NCBI GenBank assembly: GCA_964579325.1 | Contig: CAZOHN010000098.1 | Location: forward strand, 1-13,289 | Direction of reading: 5' to 3' | Source of the DNA: CAZOHN01 sp964579325 | GTDB lineage: Bacteria > Pseudomonadota > Alphaproteobacteria > Rhodobacterales > Rhodobacteraceae | Length of the DNA stretch: 13,289 bases | Part shown: positions 6,354 to 13,289 of the stretch, piece after piece | Numbering within the stretch: position 1 is the stretch's first letter | Layout of the letters: every line of letters starts with the position of its first letter | The notes under the pieces: model-generated | The model's input: only the letters and a program-made list of their open reading frames with translations | Told to the model about the DNA's origin: nothing | Databases searched by the model: none | Program-made: the position numbers and the translations under genes

Positions 6354-7135
6354 GGGTCTTTCCGCCTGATCTGGATCGGGGCGAAGGTCTCCAATTGCCG
6401 TAGATGGATGCGACCCTCTCGCGCAAGCTCGAGCGTGGCGGCAAACGTCGCGGCAACCGAGGAGCGGCGGCGCTGCGGGTTGGAGTGCCAGCCGTCCGGC
6501 AGGAAGGTTTCGAGCGCCGCCCATTCCCCCGCGTAGCCGATCAGGCCCCGCAGGCGGTCGAGCGCCTGTTCCATCGTGAAGACTTCCGTCCGGTCGAAGG
6601 CCCAGGGGCGGAACTCGTCGCGGGTCCGGATCCGCGCGTAGCCCTGCATCAGATCGAGAAGATTGGCGGTATATCGGACGGTTCGCAGGGCAGTGACATT
6701 CTCTGGCAGACCGCGCGCGAAGAAGTCGCGCCCCTTTTGGTCGCGCCCCATCAGCCGGGCCGCGGCCTCGCGCATCGCTTCCAGCCGTTCGAGTTGAAAG
6801 GCGAGGTGCGCGGCCAGGTCTTCGCCCGACGGGCCGTCCTCGGTCGGGTCCGGCGGCAGAAGGAGGCGGGACTTCAGGAAGGCGAGCCAGGCCGCCATCA
6901 CCAGATAGTCGGCGGCGAGTTCCAGCCGCAAGGCGCGGGCCCGTTCGACAAATCCCAGATACTGCTCTGCGAGTTGCAGCACCGAGACCCGGCGCAGGTC
7001 GACCTTCTGGGACCGCGCAAGCGTCAACAGAAGGTCGAGCGGCCCCTCGAAGCCGTCCACATCGACGATCAGCGCCTCGGCGGCGAGCCGGGCGGCAACA
7101 TCGTTCGGGCCGTCCTCCCAGGGTTCCTCAGCCAT
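6350..7135 (-). CDS. scpA: Segregation and condensation protein A (kleisin)
   Basis: ScpA bridges the heads of the SMC dimer and recruits ScpB. The 261 residues are in the normal range. The N-terminal kleisin signature is VDGFEGPLDLLLTLARSQKV (26-45), followed by helices that pack on the SMC neck (LAADYLVMAAWLAFLKSRLLL, 73-93). A flexible middle follows (about 95-145), and a C-terminal winged helix (about 200-258) should contact the SMC cap. The ATG at 7133-7135 overlaps the end of nagZ by eight bases, and the stop overlaps the scpB GTG, so the three genes are probably translated in a coupled way. smc itself is not in the window. Confidence 0.95.
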   Translation of the reverse strand: MAEEPWEDGPNDVAARLAAEALIVDVDGFEGPLDLLLTLARSQKVDLRRVSVLQLAEQYLGFVERARALRLELAADYLVMAAWLAFLKSRLLLPPDPTEDGPSGEDLAAHLAFQLERLEAMREAAARLMGRDQKGRDFFARGLPENVTALRTVRYTANLLDLMQGYARIRTRDEFRPWAFDRTEVFTMEQALDRLRGLIGYAGEWAALETFLPDGWHSNPQRRRSSVAATFAATLELAREGRIHLRQLETFAPIQIRRKDP

Positions 7136-8135
7136 CTATCCCGACCGCCAGCAGGGCCTCAAGCTCGGCCTCCAGCGCGGGGATGTCAACCGGATCGGGC
7201 TTGCGCCGGCAGGCGAGCGCGGCGTCCGCCCGCAACTCGGCGGCTGGCAGCAAACGTCCGGCCGCGGCAACGACCTCGTCCATCTCGTCGAGATTGCCAT
7301 TGCAGTGCAGGATGACGTCGCATCCCGCGGCAATGGCCGCCGAAGCACGGGCCGCGATGCCGCCCGAGAGTGCGCCCATCGAGATGTCGTCGCTCATCAG
7401 AAGCCCCTGGAACCCGATCTCGTCCCGGATCGCGCGGATTGCGGGACGCGAGAGGGTAGCGGGTGTTGTCAGGTCGAGCGCGGGGTAGACGATATGTGCG
7501 GTCATCGCGAGTGGCAGGTCGGCGAGCGCGACGAAGGGCGCGAAGTCGCGGTCGCGGAGTTCGGAGCGCGAGCCCTCGACCCGGGGGAGGTCATCGTGGC
7601 TGTCGGTGACAGCCCGGCCATGTCCGGGGATATGCTTTAGGACCGGCAGGACGCCGCCCTCCAGCAGAGCTTCGGCGACAGCGCGGCCGATCTCGGCGAC
7701 CTGTGCGGGGTCGGTTCCATAGCAGCGGTTGCGCAGGAACGGATGGGTCTTGTCGTCGGCGACGTCGACCAGCGGTGCGCAGTTGCCGTCGATCCCATAG
7801 ACCCGCAACTCGCCCGCAATGATGCGGTAACGCAGCCACATGCCCCGCGCAGCCCGCCCGCCGGTACTGCGGACCTGATCGAGCGGCGGCATCCAGCTGC
7901 GCGCGTAGGGCGGCTCGAGCCGGGCGACGCGGCCGCCTTCCTGATCGATGAATACCGGTGCCTCGCGGCCCACCGCTTCGCGCAGCGCGCCCACGAGGCG
8001 TCGGATCTGTTCTGGCCGCTCGATGTTCCGCGCGAAGAGGATGAAACCCCAGGGGTCGGCAGCACGGAAGAATGCCCTGTCCTCCGGGCCGAGGACCGGA
8101 CCGGGACATCCCAGGATGGTTGCCCCGGTTGTCAC
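7128..8135 (-). CDS. nagZ: Beta-N-acetylhexosaminidase (glycoside hydrolase family 3, muropeptide recycling)
   Basis: NagZ is a cytoplasmic glycosidase that removes N-acetylglucosamine from 1,6-anhydromuropeptides during peptidoglycan recycling; in some species its product induces AmpC beta-lactamase. The product has 335 residues, a single TIM-barrel domain without C-terminal extension, as in Gram-negative NagZ. Seen: GFILFARNIE (30-39), FIDQEGGRVARL (62-73), NCAPLVDVADD (118-128), the mobile catalytic loop KHIPGHGRAVTDSHDDLP (167-184) with the Asp178/His180 dyad, and LMSDDISMGAL (246-256) with the presumed nucleophile Asp249. The start is GTG, overlapping the stop of the SPOR gene as GTGA. 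No signal peptide is present, consistent with a cytoplasmic enzyme. Confidence 0.94.
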   Translation of the reverse strand: MTTGATILGCPGPVLGPEDRAFFRAADPWGFILFARNIERPEQIRRLVGALREAVGREAPVFIDQEGGRVARLEPPYARSWMPPLDQVRSTGGRAARGMWLRYRIIAGELRVYGIDGNCAPLVDVADDKTHPFLRNRCYGTDPAQVAEIGRAVAEALLEGGVLPVLKHIPGHGRAVTDSHDDLPRVEGSRSELRDRDFAPFVALADLPLAMTAHIVYPALDLTTPATLSRPAIRAIRDEIGFQGLLMSDDISMGALSGGIAARASAAIAAGCDVILHCNGNLDEMDEVVAAAGRLLPAAELRADAALACRRKPDPVDIPALEAELEALLAVGIDG

Positions 8136-9157
8136 CGGGTGACCACCGGGATGCAGTCGGCGCCCTCGGGGATGATCGCTGCACAGAAGCGTCGTGCATC
8201 GGCAAGGTCGGTGAAGCCGGCGGCGCGAAGGCGGAAGAAGGTGGAGCCACCCGCGTTGGCCTCCTCGATCACGCGGCCCTTGCCGTCCATCAGCGTCCCG
8301 AATCGGCCGAAGAGGCCGTCCCAGGCGGCGCGTGCCTCGTCGGCCGAGGGGTAGGCTCCGAACTGGACGAGCCGGGTGCCGGGGGCGAGGGTCGCGCTAT
8401 CCACCTCGGCGCCGGCCGGACCGGACTCGATGGCGGCGTTCGCCGAAGCCATTGCAAGGAGGAGCGCAGGGTCGCCTTCAGGGCGGGGCCGGGGCCGCAG
8501 GCTGCGGGCGACGCCGGGGACATTGGCAGGGATAACATCTGGCAGGATCGACGCCTGCGCCGACGCAATCGGGGAGAGAGCGAGTGCCGTGGCGTCGGCG
8601 ATGGCCGCTTCGAGAAGCGCGATGTCGGGAGGTGCGCCGGGATGGTCGGGATCGATCGAGAGCACCGCGGGTTCGGGCGCGAGCGTCGACGCCGACCGGC
8701 CCGCCGAAAGCTTCGGCTCGGGCGCGGGGATCAGGGCCGCGGCGGGGTGCAGCGCTGCCCCGGGAACGTCTTCGGGCAAAAGGTCCACCGACCGTGGTGC
8801 CAGGACGACGCGATCGGCCGGCGGAGCCGCTTCGCCCTGCGCAGAAATGCGGTTGACCGCCAGGCCCTGATGCGCTGCGAGCCGCCCGCCGGGATCGACC
8901 GGTGAAACGCGCATCGGGCCGTCAAGAGCGCGCACCACAGGCACGCCGGAGACATCGCGCACCAGAAGCTGCCAGCCCCACCAGCCCAGTCCCAGGATCA
9001 GCGCAACCGAGACCAACGCGCCCGCGGTTTGGACAGTGCGGGAAACGCGCCCCGGACCGGCCTGGACCTGAGCACCTTGTGGGGCACCGTGGTGTGTGAA
9101 CTGGACGAAAGACCCGTCGGCCTCGTCGGGGCCGTAGCCGTATTGCAAGTCCGCCAT
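8132..9157 (-). CDS. SPOR-domain inner-membrane protein
   Basis: SPOR domains bind denuded glycan strands made by amidases at the division septum. The 341-residue product is a type II membrane protein: cytoplasmic N-terminus (1-42), one transmembrane helix (about 44-66, ALVSVALILGLGWWGWQLL), a juxtamembrane block with VPVVRALDGPMRVSPVDPGG (72-91) and HQGLAVNRIS, an Ala/Pro-rich periplasmic linker (about 105-255), and a C-terminal SPOR domain (about 260-339) beginning TRLVQFGAYPSADEARAAW and ending with FRLRAAGFTDLADARRFC. It is not recognisable as FtsN or DedD specifically. I chose the ATG at 9157 because GAGG lies six bases before it; an in-frame ATG at 9169 would add four residues. Its place between argS and nagZ is, from memory, common in Rhodobacteraceae. 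Confidence 0.9.
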   Translation of the reverse strand: MADLQYGYGPDEADGSFVQFTHHGAPQGAQVQAGPGRVSRTVQTAGALVSVALILGLGWWGWQLLVRDVSGVPVVRALDGPMRVSPVDPGGRLAAHQGLAVNRISAQGEAAPPADRVVLAPRSVDLLPEDVPGAALHPAAALIPAPEPKLSAGRSASTLAPEPAVLSIDPDHPGAPPDIALLEAAIADATALALSPIASAQASILPDVIPANVPGVARSLRPRPRPEGDPALLLAMASANAAIESGPAGAEVDSATLAPGTRLVQFGAYPSADEARAAWDGLFGRFGTLMDGKGRVIEEANAGGSTFFRLRAAGFTDLADARRFCAAIIPEGADCIPVVTR

Positions 9158-9234
9158 GCTCTGCCTCATCGTCCCCCGTCATGTCTGCGGGGGCTTCTTG
9201 ACTGCCCGGACCGGGCGGGACGGCTGCTCTGACG

Positions 9235-10977
9235 TCAGCGCATTTCCTCGACCGGCGTGACACCGAGAATACCAAGACCTGCGGAAATCACAACTGCCAC
9301 GGCCCGAGCGAGCGCGATTTTTGCAGCCGACACCGCCGGATCGGCCTGCAGGAAGCGCAGATCGGCCTCGTCGTTGCCCCGGTTCCACAGCCCGTGGAAG
9401 TCGGACGCAAGATCGTAGAGGTAGAATGCCACCCTGTGCGGTTCGGCGTCCTTGGCAGCAATCTCGACCAGCCGGGGCCACTCAGCCAGCTTGCGGGCGA
9501 CCTTCAGTTCCGCCCCGTGCGACAGCGCCGATAGGTCGGCGCCCGCAAGCGCGGCGTCGGAGACGTCAAGCCCCTGCTCGGCCGCTTTGCGCAGGACCGA
9601 GCAGACCCGCGCATGGGCATACTGCACATAGAACACCGGGTTCTCCTTCGACTGCTCCAGCACTCGGGCGAAGTCGAAATCAAGCGTGGCGTCGTTTTTC
9701 CGTGTCAGCATGACGAAGCGGGTGACATCGGCGCCAACCTCGTCGACCACGTCGCGCAGGGTCACGAAGGTGCCGGCGCGCTTGCTCATCTTGAAGGGCT
9801 CGCCGTTCTTCCAGAGCTTGACGAGCTGGATAAGCTTGACCTCGAGCGCCACCTGCCCGCCGGAAAGCGCCGACACCACCGCCTTGAGCCGCTTGACATA
9901 GCCGCCGTGGTCGGCGCCCAGAACGTCGATCAGCAGATCGAAACCGCGCTGCACCTTGTCGTAATGATAGGCGATATCCGGGGCGAAGTAGGTCCATGTG
10001 CCGTCCGACTTCATCACCGGCCGGTCGACGTCGTCGCCATGCGCGGTCGAGCGGAACAGTGTCTGTGTCCGAGGTTCCCAGTCATCGGGCGTCTTGCCCT
10101 TGGGCGGTTCCAGAACTCCCTCGTAGATCAGGCCCATCTCGCGCAACTCGGCGATCGCCCCCTCGATCCGGCCGGTGCCGTAGAGCGACTTTTCCGAGGA
10201 ATAGACGTCCATCCTGACGCCCAGCGCGGCGAGGTCATCGCGGATCATGCCCATCATCCGCTCGGCGGCGAAGTCGCGCACCGTGTCGAGCCAGAAGTCC
10301 TCGGACCGGTCGAGCAGGCCGTCGCCGTATTCCTCTGCAAGCTCCTCGCCAACCCTGATGAGGTAGTCGCCCGGATAGAGACCCTCGGCGATCTCCGGGC
10401 TGAAGCCCAGCGCCTCACGGTAGCGCTCATAGGCCGACCGGGCGAGCACATCGACCTGTGCGCCGCCGTCGTTGATGTAGTATTCCCGCGTAACGTCATA
10501 GCCGGCGTGGCGCAGCAGGCTCGCCAGCGCATCGCCGAACACCGCGCCACGGGCGTGGCCCACATGCATCGGTCCGGTGGGGTTGGCCGAGACGAATTCG
10601 ACGTTGACCTTCTGGCCCAGGCCCATGCGCGACCGGCCGAAGGCCACGCCTTCCTCCAGAGCCGCCCGCACGAGGCCGCGCCAACTGTCGGCCGAAAGCC
10701 GCAGGTTAAGGAACCCGGGCCCCGCAACCTCGGCCTCATCGATCCGCGTGTCTGAGATCAGCTTGCCCGCCAGCAGCGTCGCGATCTCGCGCGGCTGCTT
10801 GCCCGCGGGCTTGGCCAGCACCATCGCGGCATTCGTCGCCATGTCGCCATGGGCGGCGTCGCGCGGTGGCTCCACCGTGACGGCGCGGGTATCGAGGCCC
10901 TGGGGAAGCGCGCCCTCGGCGGCAAGAGCCTCGACGGCCTCGAGGACGGCGGCGCGGATGTCGGAGAAGAGGTTCAT
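9235..10977 (-). CDS. argS: Arginyl-tRNA synthetase
   Basis: A class I aminoacyl-tRNA synthetase that charges tRNA-Arg with arginine using ATP. The 580 residues are normal. The N-terminal additional domain (about 1-110, with PRDAAHGDMATNAAM) recognises the tRNA elbow. The catalytic Rossmann domain carries SANPTGPMHVGHARGAVFGD (130-149) with the HIGH-type motif HVGH (138-141), and EYYINDGGAQ (175... region after DVTR). KMSK is at 396-399 (FKMSKRAG). The C-terminal helical anticodon-binding domain spans about 440-580 and ends in the family-like VTPVEEMR. The ATG at 10975-10977 is 25 bases from a likely -10 element. It is first in the minus-strand operon; 77 bases without a clear terminator separate it from the SPOR gene. 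Confidence 0.97.
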   Translation of the reverse strand: MNLFSDIRAAVLEAVEALAAEGALPQGLDTRAVTVEPPRDAAHGDMATNAAMVLAKPAGKQPREIATLLAGKLISDTRIDEAEVAGPGFLNLRLSADSWRGLVRAALEEGVAFGRSRMGLGQKVNVEFVSANPTGPMHVGHARGAVFGDALASLLRHAGYDVTREYYINDGGAQVDVLARSAYERYREALGFSPEIAEGLYPGDYLIRVGEELAEEYGDGLLDRSEDFWLDTVRDFAAERMMGMIRDDLAALGVRMDVYSSEKSLYGTGRIEGAIAELREMGLIYEGVLEPPKGKTPDDWEPRTQTLFRSTAHGDDVDRPVMKSDGTWTYFAPDIAYHYDKVQRGFDLLIDVLGADHGGYVKRLKAVVSALSGGQVALEVKLIQLVKLWKNGEPFKMSKRAGTFVTLRDVVDEVGADVTRFVMLTRKNDATLDFDFARVLEQSKENPVFYVQYAHARVCSVLRKAAEQGLDVSDAALAGADLSALSHGAELKVARKLAEWPRLVEIAAKDAEPHRVAFYLYDLASDFHGLWNRGNDEADLRFLQADPAVSAAKIALARAVAVVISAGLGILGVTPVEEMR

Positions 10978-11001
10978 GGCGGGTATCCCTGATGTGTTGC
11001 G

Positions 11002-11029
11002 TCTCTACCACGCAAAGGCCCGAGGTCAA
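11002..11029 (-). promoter_or_regulatory. Likely promoter of the argS operon
   Basis: On the minus strand TTGACC (11024-11029) and TAGAGA (11002-11007) are 16 bases apart. The -10 starts 25 bases before the argS ATG, giving a short leader of roughly 17 bases. It lies entirely in the 68-base gap after the transporter gene, so argS can be transcribed independently. The -10 matches only three of six E. coli consensus bases, but Rhodobacteraceae promoters are often loose there. Confidence 0.5.
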
Positions 11030-11045
11030 CGCCCCTGCCACCGGG

Positions 11046-12830
11046 TCAGAGCGGCCAGAACAGGAGGATCGCGGGCACGGACACAGATACGACGAGGATT
11101 TCGAGCGGCAGGCCCATGCGCCAGTAGTCGCCGAAGCGGTAGCCACCGGGGCCGAGGATGAGCGTGTTGTTCTGGTGCCCGATCGGCGTCAGGAAAGCAC
11201 AGGACGCAGCGATGGCGACGGCCATCAGGAACGGATCGGGCGAGGCGTTGAGACCTTCGGCAACCTGAAGCGCGACCGGTGCCGCGAGGATCGCGGTGGC
11301 GGCATTGTTCAGGACGTCCGACAGCGTCATTGTAACAACCATCAGAAGCGTCAGGATCACCCACGCGGGCAACCCCTCGCCGACACCAATTAGAGACCCA
11401 GCGATCAGCGCCGCCGCGCCGGTTTCTTCGACAGCGACTCCAAGCGGGATCAGCGCACCCAGAAGCACGATCACCGGCCATTCGATGGCGGTGTAGAGCT
11501 CTGAGGGCGGCAGAATCCGCAGGAGCGTGTAGGCCAGCACCACCAGGGCGAAAGCGATGGGCAAATACAGAAGTCCGAACCCGGTGACGGCCACGCCAAC
11601 AGCAAAAAGGCCGACGGCAAGTGCCGCCTTCGACGGGTCGCCGACGGTGAGGCCTCGGGTTGCCAGCGGCAGGCAGCCGAGCCATTCCGCAACGGCCTCG
11701 CCACTCGCCGTCGGGACAAGGAGTAGAAGGAGGTCACCCGCCTCTATCCGGGTGCGGCGCAGGTCTCGTCCGATGCGGCGGCCTCGACGGGAGATGCCGA
11801 TCAGGACTGCGCCCTGCCGCCATTCGAGCCCAAGCGTCGCGCTGCTGCGACCGACCGCCCGCCCGCCATCGCGCACTACCGCCTCGATCACGGCAAGGCC
11901 CTCGCTTTCGGCCTCGGTCGGCTTTCCACCTCCGCCGCGCAGGCCGCGCGCATAGTCGAGCCCGGCCACAAGCCGGAACGCCTCGAGCGCGTCCGCGGTG
12001 CCTTCAGCGATCAGGCGATCATCCGGCTCTAGACCGGTGGATCTGAGCGCGGCGCCGGCCACCCTGCGGTTCCCGCGGCGAATATAGAGAAGCGCCACTC
12101 CGGCCCGGTCGGCTTCCTCCTCGGTCTGCACCATCGGCCGGGTGTCCTTGCCCTTTCGGCCGGATACAAGCTCCGCAAGGTATTCGCGGCCGGCGCCGCG
12201 CTCTTCGGCGGAATCGGCCTGGCGTACCGGGATCAGCCGCCAGCCACCGAATGCGACGAAAGCGAGGCCGGCAATCGCGACAGCAAGGCCCACGGGCGCG
12301 AAGTCGAACATTGCAAAGGGCGTGCCGGTGGCCTGCTCCCGGAAGCCGGAGATCAGGATGTTGGGCGGCGTACCGATCAGCGTGACAAGACCGCCAAGCA
12401 TCGTTGCGAAAGCGAGCGGCATCAGCGTCAAGGCAGCGGCCCTTCCGGCTCGGCGCGCGGCGTCGACGTCGAGCGGCATCAGGAGTGCCAGCGCCGCGAC
12501 GTTGTTCATGAAGGCCGAGAGCACCGCCCCGACCCCGCCGATCCGCGCTATGTGGAGCGCTGGCGAGGTATCGCGCCCCACAATGCGTGCCCCGAGAAGC
12601 GCCACGGCTCCCGACCGGGTAAGCCCCGCAGAAATCGCCAGCACGAGGGCCACCGTCACGACGGCTGTGCTTCCGAAGCCGGAAAACGCATCTCCCGACG
12701 GCACGAGACCCAGAAGCACACCCGCAAGGAGCGCGCCGAGAGCCACGACGTCGTACCGGACCCGGCCCCAGAGAAACGCCCCGAACATTGCCGCGAATAG
12801 GCCGAGGATCAACGCCTGGTCGGTGGTCAT
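11046..12830 (-). CDS. SLC13/DASS-family anion transporter with RCK_C-like regulatory domains
   Basis: A 594-residue integral membrane protein of the divalent anion:Na+ symporter superfamily, architecture like E. coli YfbS. The N-terminal membrane half (1-200) carries SAFMNNVAALALLMP (105-119) and GTPPNILIS (153-161). A cytoplasmic insert (about 205-390) holds two regions resembling TrkA-C/RCK_C domains (about 215-286 and 305-382). The C-terminal half (400-594) carries SDVLNNAATAILAAP (504-518) and TPIGHQNN (548-555). The paired Asn-Asn hairpin motifs are the expected internal pseudo-symmetry, although the usual SNT triads are NNV and NNA here. The substrate (sulfate, dicarboxylate or another anion) cannot be told from sequence. 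The ATG has GGGGGAGG upstream. It is a single-gene unit divergent from yebC and unrelated in function to its neighbours. Confidence 0.88.
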   Translation of the reverse strand: MTTDQALILGLFAAMFGAFLWGRVRYDVVALGALLAGVLLGLVPSGDAFSGFGSTAVVTVALVLAISAGLTRSGAVALLGARIVGRDTSPALHIARIGGVGAVLSAFMNNVAALALLMPLDVDAARRAGRAAALTLMPLAFATMLGGLVTLIGTPPNILISGFREQATGTPFAMFDFAPVGLAVAIAGLAFVAFGGWRLIPVRQADSAEERGAGREYLAELVSGRKGKDTRPMVQTEEEADRAGVALLYIRRGNRRVAGAALRSTGLEPDDRLIAEGTADALEAFRLVAGLDYARGLRGGGGKPTEAESEGLAVIEAVVRDGGRAVGRSSATLGLEWRQGAVLIGISRRGRRIGRDLRRTRIEAGDLLLLLVPTASGEAVAEWLGCLPLATRGLTVGDPSKAALAVGLFAVGVAVTGFGLLYLPIAFALVVLAYTLLRILPPSELYTAIEWPVIVLLGALIPLGVAVEETGAAALIAGSLIGVGEGLPAWVILTLLMVVTMTLSDVLNNAATAILAAPVALQVAEGLNASPDPFLMAVAIAASCAFLTPIGHQNNTLILGPGGYRFGDYWRMGLPLEILVVSVSVPAILLFWPL

Positions 12831-12911
12831 GTGCGCGCCTCCCCCGCCTGTTCACTTGGCGTGCGTCGCCTTGCAAGACAACCCCGCCATGCAGCCGACG
12901 GTTCCCGGGGG

Positions 12912-12941
12912 TTGCGGGACGCGCGCGGCCTCGGCTATAGC
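12912..12941 (+). promoter_or_regulatory. Candidate promoter of yebC
   Basis: TTGCGG (12912-12917), an 18-base spacer and TATAGC (12936-12941) precede the yebC ATG by about 40 bases. The -10 matches four of six bases and sits inside the palindrome GGCTATAGCC (12933-12942). It is the best candidate in the 151-base divergent region (12831-12981); no equally good promoter is visible for the transporter on the other strand. Confidence 0.45.
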
Positions 12942-12981
12942 CTCGCCGCACTCCGACGGACGGGACGAGGACGAGGCAGAC

Positions 12982-13289
12982 ATGGCCGGGCATTCCAAGT
13001 GGGCGAACATCCAGCACCGCAAGGGCAAGCAGGATGCGGTGCGCTCGAAGCTCTTCTCGAAGCTCTCCAAGGAGATAACCGTCGCCGCCAAGATGGGCGA
13101 TCCCGATCCCGACAAGAACCCCCGCCTGCGCCTTGCGGTGAAGGAGGCCAAGGCAGCTTCCATGCCCAAGGACGTGATCGAGCGGGCGATCAAGAAGAGC
13201 CAGGGCGGCGATGCCGATACCTACGAGGAAATCCGCTACGAGGGCTACGGCCCGGGCGGCGTCGCCGTTATCGTCGAGGCTATGACCGA
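12982..13289 (+). CDS. yebC: YebC/TACO1-family protein (N-terminal part)
   Basis: The ATG at 12982 opens a frame that continues off the right edge, giving 102 complete codons. The start MAGHSKWANIQHRKGKQDAV is the unmistakable family signature; KLFSKLSKEITVAAKMG, NPRLRLAVKEAKAASMPKD, IERAIKKSQG and YEGYGPGGVAVIVEA follow as expected. YebC-type proteins (about 245 residues) were long listed as transcriptional regulators; members including mitochondrial TACO1 and bacterial YebC have since been linked to translation of proline-rich stretches at the ribosome. GAGG precedes the start by six bases. In alphaproteobacteria it is often followed by ruvC, which would lie outside the window. Confidence 0.95.
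   Translation, partial: MAGHSKWANIQHRKGKQDAVRSKLFSKLSKEITVAAKMGDPDPDKNPRLRLAVKEAKAASMPKDVIERAIKKSQGGDADTYEEIRYEGYGPGGVAVIVEAMT

Noticed and set aside
6354..6524. 57-codon upstream extension of scpB
   Set aside because: It lies within scpA and has no ScpB similarity; the GTG overlapping the scpA stop fits the family length.
9204..9216. GCCCG-GAC-CGGGC hairpin after argS as a terminator
   Set aside because: The stem is five pairs with no U-tract, and the downstream genes appear to belong to the same operon.
12850..12864. Near LexA box GTTC-N7-GTGC between the transporter gene and yebC
   Set aside because: One mismatch in eight fixed bases; about ten such sites are expected by chance in a window this size.

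Overview
The window is GC-rich, densely packed bacterial chromosome. Codon use, protein sequences and gene neighbourhoods point to an alphaproteobacterium, most probably Rhodobacteraceae. The clearest taxonomic signal is the LexA operator: a direct repeat GAAC-N7-GAAC (the alphaproteobacterial GTTC-N7-GTTC type) instead of the CTGT-type palindrome of gammaproteobacteria. No tRNA, rRNA, insertion sequence, phage gene, CRISPR array or defence system is visible.

Region 1 (1-4579): a left-truncated minus-strand gene encodes a membrane-anchored protein with a Pro-Ala linker, probably a YibQ-type divergent polysaccharide deacetylase. It diverges from a plus-strand cluster trpG-trpD-trpC-moaC-moeA. 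TrpG, TrpD and TrpC carry out steps from chorismate to indole-3-glycerol phosphate in tryptophan synthesis; MoaC and MoeA act in molybdenum cofactor synthesis. Most junctions overlap by a few bases (ATGA, TGATG), implying one transcript with translational coupling. The exception is a 107-base gap between trpD and trpC that contains a short perfect hairpin.

Region 2 (4580-5468): lexA follows with its own promoter, TTGACA-N17-TAGAAC, whose -10 element is covered by the SOS box, so LexA represses itself. lexA then meets a minus-strand operon tail to tail.

Region 3 (5469-11029, minus strand, read right to left): argS, a SPOR-domain membrane protein, nagZ, scpA, scpB and a small basic protein of unknown function. 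A likely promoter lies just upstream of argS. The nagZ/SPOR, scpA/nagZ and scpB/scpA junctions all overlap. The operon joins arginyl-tRNA synthesis, cell-wall binding at the septum, muropeptide recycling and the SMC kleisin complex for chromosome segregation.

Region 4 (11046-13289): a minus-strand SLC13/DASS-type anion transporter with a central cytoplasmic RCK_C-like region diverges from the start of yebC, which runs off the right edge.

This is mainly conserved housekeeping DNA, and I see no undescribed system. The most interesting items are the in-frame hexanucleotide repeat at the left edge, the inverted repeats packed between the yibQ-like gene and trpG, the unknown 75-residue basic protein after scpB, and the conserved juxtamembrane segment of the SPOR protein.
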